NCBI GenBank assembly: GCA_015178975.1
Contig: WHVD01000106.1
Location: forward strand, 235,324-299,323
From: Hysterangium stoloniferum
Taxonomy: Eukaryota > Basidiomycota > Agaricomycetes > Hysterangiales > Hysterangiaceae
Direction: 5' to 3'
DNA length: 64,000 bases
Shown: positions 33,390-43,264 of the stretch, in pieces
Numbering within the stretch: the first letter of the stretch is position 1
Layout of the letters: each line of letters begins with the position of its first letter
Notes under the pieces: model-generated
What the model was told of the DNA's origin: nothing
The model's database searches: none
Seen by the model: only the letters and a program-made list of their open reading frames with translations
Position numbers and translations under genes: made by a program

Positions 33390-33715
33390 AAGCCTAGATA
33401 CCCAATAGAGTGTGTGTGAAAAGTACATTTTTTTACCATTTGCAAAAAGACCATGTTTCTGGAGTCTCTGGAGAACTTCACAGACCCTTTCATCATGTAG
33501 AGTGGGGTCCTTCAAAATCACACATTTATCAAGCATGTCAGAGAAAATGTCATTAACAAAATGCTGGAAGATGGAAGGGGAATTGGTGAGCCTGAAGGGC
33601 ATAGCCAACCATTCAAAGCCACATAGCAGGTATGTAAGGTGGCTTTCTACTTGTCATCCACCACTATCTAGACCAAATGGTAGGTATGTTTGAGGTCTAT
33701 CTTGGTAAAAATTTA
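33390..33715 (-). pseudogene. Fragment of a gypsy reverse transcriptase
   Basis: The minus strand reads WLAMPFRLTNSPSIFQHFVN, then DPTLHDERVCEVLQRLQKHG and FANGK, matching gypsy-1 RT. The segment with the YLDD motif is mostly missing. The fragment ends in the IYTKI region, immediately followed by the LTR at 33,722. Confidence 0.85.
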
Positions 33716-33721
33716 GGCATT

Positions 33722-34357
33722 TGTTAAGTGCAGGAAATCTACCTGGGTTTTCCAATGGCTATTCCAAGGGTTCTCCAGAAATGGTCAGGGGATTTCCTAG
33801 GAGATACTCCAGGGAATAGTCCATGGAGTTTCCAGGAAATGATCTGGGGGATATCAGAATATTACCAGGGTATGAGAAGTACTTGGCTTCAGCTTATGTG
33901 CTGTGCCCTCGTACACACATTCAGGTGTCCTTATTTCAAGCCTCCAGATAATTACATGAAAGGTATACAGTATATACCTGGAGTTCTGTGGAGTTCCAGA
34001 CATTGAGCAGACAGAAAGAGCAAAGGGGTAGATTAGACTAATTGAAAACTAATTTGAGATACAAACTGGAGAGTAAGTACATGACTATGGAAGACTGTAT
34101 AGTTGTTCCAATTACTTTACTGTATTTTAGTACAAATCTGAAAACATAATAAAACACATTTGGAAATGTTTCCAAACTAAGCATGTAATAACAAGTCAGA
34201 TAAATAAGGAACAAAAATGGGGACAGATCAGGTAATAAGGGCAGGAACAATAAATAAATGAATGAACATCAACCAGTCAGTTACTAAATGCAGGATAAAG
34301 AAATCAAGTCAGAATATCCACAGGATATCTGATATTGTCCATAAATGGATTACTGAA
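33722..34357 (-). mobile_element. Solo LTR next to the RT fragment
   Basis: It starts TGTTAAGTGC at 33,722, contains the U5 hairpin motif at 33,880-33,915, and ends at the position equivalent to the LTR end at 27,324 (here ggattactgaa). The bases gcatt occur on both sides (33,717-33,721 and 34,358-34,362), consistent with a 5-bp duplication. The terminal bases are mutated, so the call is moderate. Confidence 0.6.
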
Positions 34358-34362
34358 GCATT

Positions 34363-34969
34363 TATAGGAACACTGGAAGTCCAGGTTGGGAAATGATCAA
34401 GGACACTTGGAGATGTGAGCTGGGAGAGGGCAGAGTCCAATGGGTTCTGGGGCATAAGATAAAGTGCCTAGTTGAGGGCAGGATATCAGAACAGGATTTG
34501 AGTCAAAGGGTACTTGAGGGATGAGGGTCAGGTTGGATTCTGGATCTTGACACTAGTCCTGAAGATGGTTTGGAACCTGATATTGTATCTGGAAAATACT
34601 CCATGGAGTTCCCAGGAATGGATCTTCACGGTACCCCCATTAGGGCCAATCTCCCAAGGAGGCCATGATATAGGCAGATAGAACTGGTAACACAGAGAAA
34701 GCCCATGGGAGTTCCAAAGATGGGTAATCCAAGGGGTCCAATAATACATAACAAGTTAAAATATCAAGAGCAAGACAAAGGTTAAAATGAAGTCAAGGTA
34801 TCAGAGAAAAGGGGTCAGGTTCTGGCAAGGTGCTGGAATGGTTCAGACAGGATTTGGAAGGTCAGGATCAAGACAAGGGTCAGGATGAGGCCATGGGCAT
34901 ATTTGGATACTTGATTGTAAGTTCTGACCTCTGAAAAGGTCTAAAACAGGGTTTGGAAGTTCTGAGGGG
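34363..34969. other. Old gypsy-derived flank of gypsy-1
   Basis: No gene. Short blocks such as tcccaaggaggcc (about 34,648) resemble the sequence next to the polypurine tract of gypsy-1 (35,555), so this is probably the decayed 3' region of another element. Confidence 0.4.
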
Positions 34970-35531
34970 TGTTAAGAACTAGAAACTGACTAATGTCGGT
35001 GGCCGATGGGGACCGATCGGAAGGACTTGGCTTCAGCTTATATGCTGCGCCCTTGCAAATATCCGTAGGTAGTCCTTAAATTTTGGGCGGGCGAAGACTA
35101 ATCCTAGTGAGTACCTTTCGGCGAGATACCGATCGGAATCGAAGGACAAGTCGAGCGTCGGGCCGAAAATACTAATGGGGAGAAGGGCGGAACACGGTAT
35201 TAACAATAAGCTTGACTAGGAACGGGAAGTTTATGATTAGTTCGGAGGCCAATGATAACCGAGAGCGGGATTACGGTAAAAGGAAATGGTTCGAGGACTA
35301 CAAATATAGATAGACATATGCGAAACATAAGATTGAACGGATCAACATAATAAAGGGGACGTATCAAAGTTTGACCAGACAATACGAGTTATTTGACGTG
35401 GGCGTAAATGGAGTTTGATCTTCGCGAAACATTCGTCAGCTTCGGGGCCGATGGTTTCCGAGAGGATGACTTGAAACGTTGACAAGTGGCGATAACCTCG
35501 GGGCCGATAGGGTTGCGACACGGTCGTAACA
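34970..35531 (-). repeat. 3' LTR of gypsy-1, 562 bp, with internal deletion
   Basis: Identical in layout to the 720-bp 5' LTR except for the loss of 158 bp (equivalent to 41,930-42,087) and nine single-base differences, all transitions at CpG. The deletion removes the predicted TATA box, transcription start and self-primer. The U5 hairpin motif (35,027-35,060) is retained. Confidence 0.95.
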
Positions 35532-35547
35532 GTATCTCCCCTTTTGG
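35532..35547 (-). other. Polypurine tract of gypsy-1
   Basis: On the minus strand AAAAGGGGAGATAC directly precedes the 3' LTR. A purine run at this place primes plus-strand DNA synthesis in LTR retrotransposons. Confidence 0.75.
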
Positions 35548-35647
35548 CCGAAATCCCAAGGAGGCCGAAAATCTAGATCCCGTACGTAAAAACTTGTCGG
35601 GTACGGCTGGGTGTGTCAAACATCATGTGACTCGGCAAAAGTTTGCA

Positions 35648-35654
35648 TATAAAA
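35648..35654 (+). promoter_or_regulatory. TATA box of the antisense accessory gene
   Basis: TATAAAA lies 57 bp upstream of the ATG at 35,705 on the plus strand, followed by a CT-rich leader and a CACCATG start context. It lies inside gypsy-1 but outside the LTR, so the accessory gene appears to have a promoter independent of the LTR. Confidence 0.65.
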
Positions 35655-35704
35655 GTTTGAGAGTTCCTGGCGCTTGAAATTCCACTTCCCTTCCTTTAAC
35701 CACC

Positions 35705-36616
35705 ATGACCATAGGCTCGGGGTCAAAGCCCTTCCCGGTTAGGTTAACAGTTGCGCCCATGTCGGCGCCGAGTGGTACGGCGAACGCGAAGGAGCGTCGG
35801 CGTATACTCGAGCAGAAGAAAAAGGCGCGTGAAGAGGAGGAGCGGAAAGAGAAGGAGGAGTTGGCGGCCATCGAGGCCGAGGAAAAGAAACAGGCGGCAG
35901 AAGAGGCCGCGCGCAAGCACTGGGAAGCAGTGCTTGCAAAGAACAAGCAGCAGGAGGCCGATCGGGCGCGGGAGGAGGCGGCGAAAAAGAAGCGGGAGGG
36001 AAAAGTGAGTAGGCTCTGGTGTCTTTTGCGAACCTTACTGACAATATCTGTTAGCGCAAGGCTGCAACGCCTTCGGAGTCCGATGACGAAGAGGGAGAGG
36101 AGGACGAGGAGGATGCACCGGGGCCGTCGAGCCCCAAGGTGGGTTCGGTTTCCTAAAAAAAAACTTCCTAAAAAATTTTTTATTTTTTTTTATAGAAACA
36201 AAAGCAGGCCCCCAAGGCGGGGCCCGAAAATGACCCCAAGTGCAATCGGTGCACGAAACGGGGTCGAACCTGTCATCCCCGGACCAATGGTCGGGGCCGC
36301 ACTTGTCAAGAGTGCGCTGATCAGAAGCTTGGGTGTGTTTTCCCGGGGGCCGATGGCTCATTCCAGGAGCGACAGGCCGATGCTCTAGAAGAGCAAAACC
36401 GCCTCATGCGGACTCTTGGGCGTCAGGCTGGAGAAACAAACCAGTGTTATCGAGTCTCTCGGTGGTCAACTTGAGCAGTATTTGGAAGTCTCGAGTTGCG
36501 GTGGGCATGAAATTGGGGTTTCGGAGAAGGTCGGTGGTGTGGTATCGGTGGCTGTCGGTGCGGAGGAGGGTTCGGAGGTCGGAGAGGAGGGAGAAGTTGT
36601 AGAGGGAGAAACTTAG
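35705..36616 (+). CDS. Antisense accessory gene of gypsy-1: coiled coil plus Zn2Cys6-like motif
   Basis: Exons 35,705-36,004, 36,055-36,138 and 36,196 onward; introns of 50 and 57 nt with GT..AG ends, the first with a CTGAC branch site. The frame stays open through both splices. Residues about 25-100 are a highly charged coiled coil (REEEERKEKEELAAIEAEEK). Exon 2 is acidic. Exon 3 has six cysteines spaced C-x2-C-x6-C-x10-C-x2-C-x6-C with basic residues between the second and third, the fungal Zn2Cys6 pattern, then a second coiled coil (ADALEEQNRLM). An extra G near 36,418-36,420 shifts the frame, giving a stop at 36,472; the other frame runs on with a coiled coil and acidic tail to 36,616. 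DNA binding is inferred from the motif only. It converges on pol, ending 96 bp from the pol stop. Confidence 0.75.
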
Positions 36617-36712
36617 ATAGTGAAATATATTGGTTTTTCTTTTTAAACAAACAAATCATAGCGTGAAAACATAAGGCATAGTCGGAAAAAGGTCGGGTAC
36701 CGCGTGATAGAC

Positions 36713-39700
36713 TTATAAGGAATTGAGAGGACCGGGTTTGTTCGGATAAGCTTGGTGAAACCCTAAAACGATTTCCGAGGCATTACCGAGCTCTGTAGCT
36801 AGGATCCATGAAGTTTCTTCATCTGTACCTTCATAGCCAGCCCATTTGACCAAATAAAGTAATTTGCATGAGCGTCGGCGATTGTCAATTTTTGAGTCTA
36901 GGATTTCTGATATCTTGAATTCGGGTTCCCCATCAATAATCACGGGTGGAGGTGGTGGCTGTATGCGATCCGGTATATTGTTAGGAACACAAGGTTCTAA
37001 CATAGATACATGAAATACTGGGTGCACTGCACGCATGTTGTCGGGGAGCCGAAGCATCCATGAAAGCGTGCCGGCTTGTGCTATAACTTCAAAAGGACCT
37101 AAATATTTTTCAGAGAGCTTCTTAGAAGGTCTAGTAGTTCGGAAAAACTCGGCTTTAACGAATACTCGGTCTCCGATCTTGAAATCAGGAGGTGGAAGTC
37201 GGTTTTTATCCGCAGACCGTTGGTATCGTTCTTGAGCCATTGCGATAGTTTTACGAAGTTCTTGATGTAGCTCGTCGAGGTTTGTAACAAAGTCTTGAGC
37301 ACGGGCGGATGCGAGATCGCGTTCCGGGTGGATTGCGATGTTGGGGTTGTAGCCTTTATTTGCGAAGAAAGGCGAAATGCCAGTAGTGGCATTCGGTGCG
37401 TTGTTGTATGCGAATTCGGCCAGCGGTAGTAGTGATTTCCAATTGTCTTGTTGATAGTTGCAATAGACACGGATGTATTGCTCCAAGGTTTGATTCATGC
37501 GTTCGGTTTGTCCATTGCCTTCCGGGTGATAGCCCGAAGTGAAATGTAACTTCATGTCTAGTGCTTTTCCGAGTGACCTAAAGAAGTGAGAGACAAACTC
37601 GGATCTGCGATCGGATGTGACATGCGACGGAACGCCATGCTTGGAGAATACGTGGGTAACGAATAATTCAGCTAACTGTACAGATGTTATCGTGTCATAT
37701 GTTGGAATGAAAATACTTTGCTTTGAGAGCCGATCCACAACAACTAGGATTGCTGTGTGACCTTCGGATGCCGGTAGGTGCTCGATAAAATCCATAGAAA
37801 TCGAGTTCCAAGGTTTTTCCGGTATCGGTAATTGTTTGAGTAGGCCATATGGTTTGTGTCGCTGTGATTTAGAGCGTAAACACGTAGTACAGGATTTACA
37901 ATAGTGCTTAACAAAATCTCGGATGCCGGGCCATGTATATTCTCTTCTAATGAGTGAGAGGGTCTTATTGAGGCCGAAATGTCCTGAGATTGGGTGGTCG
38001 TGCTTATGTTGTAGGATTCGCAGCCGAAGGGTGTTGGAATCCGGTACATAAATGCGATTGTCAAGTCGAATGAAACCTTGTGAGTCTAATGACCATCGGG
38101 GTTGATCGGGGTCGGACGGGTTATCGAGGTGTGCTTTGGTGACTGGGTCTAATGGAATTGCCGATAGTATGTCTTGATGTAACTTTTCGGTATCCATAAG
38201 GATAACACTTCGCAAGACTGGATGAATGAGGTAAGTGGCTCGGATAGACGCGGACAGTTGTTCCGATGAAAACATAGGTTTGAAATTATGCGGATTAACT
38301 GTGGCGTAGTCGCTACTCCCCTCTTTAGGATAGACGTCCCATCGTCTAGTCATAGCGTCGGGTTTTCCACCAAGGCGGCCGGGACGGAAGCGAATTACCA
38401 TGTTGAAAGCGGAGAGGTATTCGGACCATCGAGCTTGTCGACGGGTGAGAAGTTTTGTGGTTGAAAAGTAAACTAAATTTTTGTGGTCTGTAATAACATC
38501 TACCGGGTGGGCCGAGCCCTCCAAATAATGTCGCCATGTCTTGAAAGCTTCAAAGATTGCGAGTAATTCCTTATCGTGAACGTCGTAGTTGAGTTCGGGC
38601 GCCGAAAATGTGCGAGACAGAAAAGCTACTGGGTGTACTTCACCATCGGTGTCCAGAATGGACAATATCGCGGCAAGCGCATAGTCCGAAGCATCAGTTT
38701 CCACGATGAGTTGAACGTCGGGTTTCCAGTGCGACAAAATAGGGGCGGATGTAAACGCACTTTTCAATTCCTGGAATGCCGATCGGCATTCGTCGGAGAA
38801 ATTCCACGGGGTGTCTTTGCGAGTAAGACAAGTGAGCGGAACGGTAATTTTTGAGTAATTGTGAATGAAACGGCGATAAAAATTGGCGAAGCCTAAAAAG
38901 GACTGAATATCTTTAACCTTTCGGGGTTCCGGCCAATCTTGAATGACTTGAATTTTAGAGTCGTCCATGCGGAGACCGTCGGGTTCCATCATGAAGCCTA
39001 AGTATTCAACCGTGTCGACATCAAAAGAACATTTTTTACCATTCGCAAAAAGACCATGTTTTCGGAGTCTTCGGAGGACTTCACGGACGTGTTCATCATG
39101 AAGTGTAGGGTCTTCGGAGAAGATGAGGATGTCGTCTAGGTACACAATGACAAAGACGTCAAGTAGGTCGGAAAAGACATCGTTGATAAAACGTTGAAAG
39201 ACCGACGGAGCGTTGGTGAGGCCGAAAGGCATCACTAACCATTCAAAGGAACCATAGCGAGTGCGAAAAGCTGTTTTCCATTCGTCACCTTCGGCGATCC
39301 GAACCAAATGATAGGCATGTTTGAGATCTATCTTTGTATAAATTCGGGCCTTCCGAGGGGCGTCGAGTAAATCGGAGATTAGTGGTAATGGGTACTTGTC
39401 TTTTCAAGTAATCGCGTTTAGTCCTCGAAAGTCAACGCAAAGTCGAAGGGAACCGTCTTTTTTCCGAACGAATAGGACAGGGGCTCCATAGGGAGACTTT
39501 GAGGGTCGGATAAAACCTATAGCCAAGTGTTCATCCAAGAAATCTCGGATAGCCGATAATTCGGACTGCGAGAGAGGATAAACTGGGCCTAGGGGCGGAT
39601 GTGAACCATCTTCAATATCAATTTTCAAATCGTAGGGCCTGTGAGGGGCGAGTCGATCGGCTTTTTGTTTGCTGAAGACATCTGCAAATTCATGGTATTT

Positions 39701-40525
39701 TTTAGGAACACCTTCTAAATCTGCGATCGGTTCAGTCACCGGGGATGCGAAGCGACCGGTGACTTCGTCAACTTTAAGATTGACTGTAAATGCTCGGGAG
39801 CCGTCCAACTTGATGGCTCTCATAAAAGCTGCGGCGTTTATTAGAGAGACGGGCGGCGGAGAGCTCGGATTTGCCACGGGGGCCGGAGGTGCTGTAGAAG
39901 CCATATTTGCCGAAACAGGCAGAAACGGACCAGTCGTATCGGGTGCCGACGGGGTTCGGAAATGGATACTGCCCAATACCCAATCAATCAACGGATTATA
40001 GCGGGTGAGCCAGTTATGTCCTAGAACCACGGAGCAACTCGAGTCCAACTGTGTTACAAAAAACGTAACCGTCTGAAAGGTTCCACACGGGAACCGAAGT
40101 CGGAGTTCGCAGGCTTGCGAGATTACGGAGTTTGAGGTACCATCAAAAAGTCGGAGCATAATCGGATCTATTGCATAAGTTTTCAACTGTTTTTTTCGGG
40201 AAAAACTTGTATCTATAAAACAATGGGTTGAACCTGAATCTATGAGAGCTCGAAAAGTGAAACTCCCGAGAGGTTCCGAAGTAAGATTTATGAACAAAGA
40301 ATTAGGATCATACAAGGCGGATGCGTTAAGATGACAATTTTCCGGTGTGCGAGGAGATTCAACGCAACTCTCCAACTGCACGGAATCCAGAGAGTTGCTT
40401 AATCTTTTTTCGACTCGGCAGCCGGCTTGGCCGGTTGTGAGGTCATGGCCGTATTGGCCGATCGGGCTTTTGTGGCTTTTGGGCATGCAGCGACTCGGTG
40501 TCCGGGATCTGCACACAACAAACAA
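36713..40525 (-). CDS. pol: gypsy-1 pol: protease, RT, RNase H, integrase, chromodomain (one internal stop)
   Basis: The frame overlaps the end of gag and is in the -1 frame to it. Protease: ALIDSGSTH at about 40,240. RT: GLNAIT at 39,407, then a TGA at 39,404-39,406 where an arginine codon (CGA) is expected, then KDKYPLP; YLDD at about 39,131-39,142. RNase [13 protein letters not shown] and FLSRTF. Integrase: HHCC zinc finger ([19 protein letters not shown]), catalytic D in SMDFIEHL, D in TSDRRSEF and E in [11 protein letters not shown]. The SDRRSEF site normally reads SDRGSEF, so one residue beside a catalytic Asp is changed. The end ([21 protein letters not shown]) is a chromodomain. In total about 1,270 codons. 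The single stop probably makes this copy non-autonomous. Confidence 0.92.
40399..40412 (-). promoter_or_regulatory. Candidate -1 frameshift site between gag and pol
   Basis: On the minus strand the gag frame reads TCG AAA AAA GAT TAA, and the pol frame is -1 to it. A slip on the A run two codons before the gag stop would fuse gag to pol. The decayed gypsy-2 keeps the same layout with seven A (15,635-15,641) and its gag stop directly behind. Confidence 0.5.
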
Positions 40526-41696
40526 AGGTTGTTGTCCATTCGGCGTTGCTTTTCCTGTGGTAGGAGCTTGCCATCGGAGCCGAGTTTGCCAGTTAAGTCG
40601 GGTTTGTCTTTGTCTTGAGATTTATTCGACTGTTTGCCCTTGCCTTTTTTGTCGTTAGACCCTTTGTTTTCGGACTTCTTATCGGAAGTCGAGTTGCCAG
40701 TGTTATTGGTGTTTTGATTACCAGACTTGTTGGCATTTTTGTTGTCCAATGATTTTTTGTCCGACGGGTTTTCGCGACTGATTTCCGAACATCGTTCCCA
40801 GTATCGAGCGTCTGCGTTTTGGGCTTTCAGGCGCATGAGAGGGAGGGTTTTCGGCTTGCCGGTCTCTCCTTTGGAAACTTCGTCTTTGAGGCGAGACGGA
40901 AGGCCGGAGTAAAACTGGTATCGGAGGGCCGAATCGCCCCAGTCGCAACGCGCGGCGAGGTTGTTGAACTGGACGATATAATCAGTGATGCGCTGAGTGT
41001 CCTTCATTTTGAGATTAGAAAGCGCGGTTTCTGCATCGCCGGTTTGGTCGTAGGGGCCGAAGTTGGTTTCGAGTTCCTCGACAAAGGCATCCCAATCGTG
41101 GAGCCAATCGGGTCTTCAGAGGTGAGGCCAGAAAATGCGGGTTCGAACCAGGCTGCTGCGGAATCCTTAAGGTATGAGAGTGCGAAGTTTACCTTTCGGT
41201 CATCCGTTGCAAATGCAGCCGGGCGGTCCCGAAAGTTGAATCGACATTGCATGAGAAATGTCGGCAATTTCTTCGGGTTTGAGCCAGTAAATGGCTCGGG
41301 TTTGTTGACTCGGGTTTGCCCAGGTTCCTTTTCCTTGATATTGCTTTTAAGGAATTCATTAAGGGATCCTAGTGTACCTGAAAACAATTCCCATGTTTCT
41401 TCAGGGTCGAGAGCCGGTTTCTTCTTTGCAGACTTCTTGGAGCCACTAGCCTGAGGTTGGTCGCCATCCTCGGGTTCGTGTTCCGAAACTGGTTGATTGT
41501 TAATCTCCTCAGTTGCTTCGGGATCGGTTGCTTCAGTTACTTCTTCAGCATCGCCGGTAATCTCCACAAAGCGAGATTCTTCGGAGGTTTCTGGTAACGG
41601 AGTTTTCTGAGTAGCTCGGGCTGTATACAGAAAAGGAGACTTGAGAGTGGAAGATTCTGCTTCGCCGCTAGGCTTGGCATTTTTCCTCGGAGGCAT
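40399..41696 (-). CDS. gag: gypsy-1 gag with CCHC zinc knuckle (one frameshift)
   Basis: It starts [11 protein letters not shown] at 41,696. The capsid-like region ([20 protein letters not shown]) follows an acidic N-terminal segment. Near 41,110-41,112 a run of G is one base short, shifting the frame. The other frame continues without a gap ([20 protein letters not shown]) through [20 protein letters not shown] to a Lys/Asn/Ser-rich linker. A zinc knuckle follows, [14 protein letters not shown] (C-x2-C-x4-H-x4-C). It stops at 40,399-40,401, just after a run of six A. The missing base could be a real mutation or a sequencing error. Gag forms the particle that packages the element RNA. Confidence 0.9.
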
Positions 41697-41721
41697 GTTT
41701 AGACAGAAAATGCAAGTGTGA

Positions 41722-41732
41722 AATCAGAATAT
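41722..41732 (-). other. Primer-binding position of gypsy-1 (self-priming type)
   Basis: The 11 nt lying 2 bp inside the 5' LTR (minus strand atattctgatt) are perfectly complementary to 11 nt in the LTR at 42,027-42,037. No TGG start complementary to a tRNA 3' end is present. This is the geometry of Tf1/sushi-type self-priming, where the 5' end of the transcript folds back as the primer. Confidence 0.7.
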
Positions 41733-41734
41733 AC

Positions 41735-42454
41735 TGTTAAGAACTAGAAACTGACTAATGTCGGTGGCCGACGGGGACCGATCGGAAGGACTTGGCTTCA
41801 GCTTATATGCTGCGCCCTCGCAAATATCCGTAGGTAGTCCTTAAATTTCGGGCGGGCGAAGACTAATCCTAGTGAGTACCTTTCGGTGAGATACTGATCG
41901 GAATCGAAGGACAAGTCGAGCGTCGGGCCAAGGGGTCGGGGCCGGGAGTGGGCGAGCGCACACGAAGGCGGATGGGGGGATTCTTAGTATGAGACTGATA
42001 CAGGTGTATGAGGGTATTCTGAGTCGATATTCTGATTGCCTAGTAACTACAATTACAGCGGGTTCATATACAAGTAACAGGCGTCTGGAAAATACTAATG
42101 GGGAGAAGGGCGGAACACGGTATTAACAATAAGCTTGACTAGGAACGGGAAGTTTATGATTAGTTCGGAGGCCGATGATAACCGAGAGCGGGATTATGGT
42201 AAAAGGAAATGGTTCGAGGACTACAAATATAGATAGACATATGCGAAACATAAGATTGAACGGATCAACATAATAAAGGGGACATATCAAAGTTTGACCA
42301 GACAATACGAGTTATTTGACGTGGGCGTAAATGGAGTTTGATCTTCGCGAAACATTCGTCAGCTTCGGGGCCGATGGTTTCTGAGAGGATGACTTGAAAC
42401 GTTGACAAGTGGCGATAACCTCGGGGCCGATAGGGTTGCGACACGGTCGTAACA
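41735..42454 (-). repeat. 5' LTR of gypsy-1, 720 bp, full length
   Basis: In the element's direction it holds a TATA-like TGTATATGAA (plus coordinates 42,064-42,073). About 30 bp further is the 11-nt sequence at 42,037-42,027 that would start the transcript and act as self-primer. The U5 hairpin motif is at 41,787-41,821. The LTR at 47,506-48,251 belongs to the same family. Confidence 0.95.
42065..42072 (-). promoter_or_regulatory. Predicted TATA box of the gypsy-1 LTR
   Basis: On the minus strand tgtatatgaa lies about 30 bp upstream of the self-primer 11-mer, which would then be the very 5' end of the transcript. The related solo LTR at 47,506-48,251 keeps both (tctatatacaag and atattctgatt). 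Confidence 0.55.
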
Positions 42455-42459
42455 AGGGG

Positions 42460-43259
42460 TCTGAGCATACCAAAAAGGTCAGGGAAGACAAAAGGGCAAA
42501 GGGGACAGGGGCACTGAAAGTCCAAAGGTGCCAAAATGGAGAGTATTCAAGGCAACACATGAATAGAGATTGTCCAGGAGGGTGAAAGGGTGCTGACAAA
42601 CTGGAAAATGTCCAAATGGACTGGGAGTTGCCCATGAGGGGCCAACATATTGCCCCCAGAAAAAGCCTGGAAAAGCCTGAATGGGCCGAGAGTTGGATTT
42701 GAGGGGACAAAACATTGCCCAAAGGCAAGAGGTCAGGGAGGAGTTGGAGTGGTCAAAGGTGGCAGTGTCCACATGCAGGGTAAGTACCAAGCCATAAGGC
42801 AGGAAGGAGACTGGACCACAGGGAAAAGCCATGGAAAAAGCCACACAGAAGTTCTGAGGGCAGGTGGGAACTGGAAAAGCCATGAAAGTTCCAAGGGCAG
42901 GTAGGACAGGGAAAAGCCACAGGAGCTCTGAGGGCAGCTAGGACTTTCCTAACTTCAAATGGGCTAAATATCATAGAACTGGGAGGTCCAGAATGAATCC
43001 AAGAGGGAGAGGATGTGTTTGCATTGAGAAGTATGTAGAAAGAGGCTGCATGTTGGAATCAACAAGACTGTTGTGGCCTGTTTGTCATGTGTTGAATGTT
43101 TTGAACATGTCACATGATCACAAAACCAAATACAACCTAACAAATGGATCAGAAACACCAGTACAACCTACCCTTTCATCTACAGAATGAAAGCAAAAAA
43201 AGGTCCATGCATTGTACTTACACCTTAGATCTGATATCAACTTAGTTAGCCTATTCCTC
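42460..43259. other. Old retrotransposon-derived flank, no gene
   Basis: CpG-poor, no conserved frame. A ggccaacatattgccccc block (about 42,640) resembles sequence near other gypsy ends. The stretch 43,200-43,264 continues after the next solo LTR. Confidence 0.4.
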
Positions 43260-43264
43260 TTCTC

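Larger units (their letters stand above)
34970..42454 (-). mobile_element. Nearly complete Ty3/gypsy chromovirus (gypsy-1), 7,485 bp
   Basis: Both LTRs begin TGTTAAGAAC and end CGGTCGTAACA on the plus strand, and the element is flanked by perfect 5-bp duplications AGGGG (34,965-34,969 and 42,455-42,459). Gag, protease, RT, RNase H, integrase and a chromodomain lie on the minus strand in Ty3/gypsy order. A separate spliced gene lies on the plus strand between pol and the 3' LTR. Damage is slight: a 1-bp frameshift in gag, one TGA in pol, a 1-bp frameshift in the accessory gene and a 158-bp deletion in the 3' LTR. The chromodomain at the end of integrase would be expected to direct integration to modified histones. 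Confidence 0.95.

Noticed and set aside
38576-38854. Plus-strand frame inside gypsy-1 pol
   Set aside because: It is antisense to the RNase H/RT region, has no splice sites, promoter or motif, unlike the accessory gene at 35,705.
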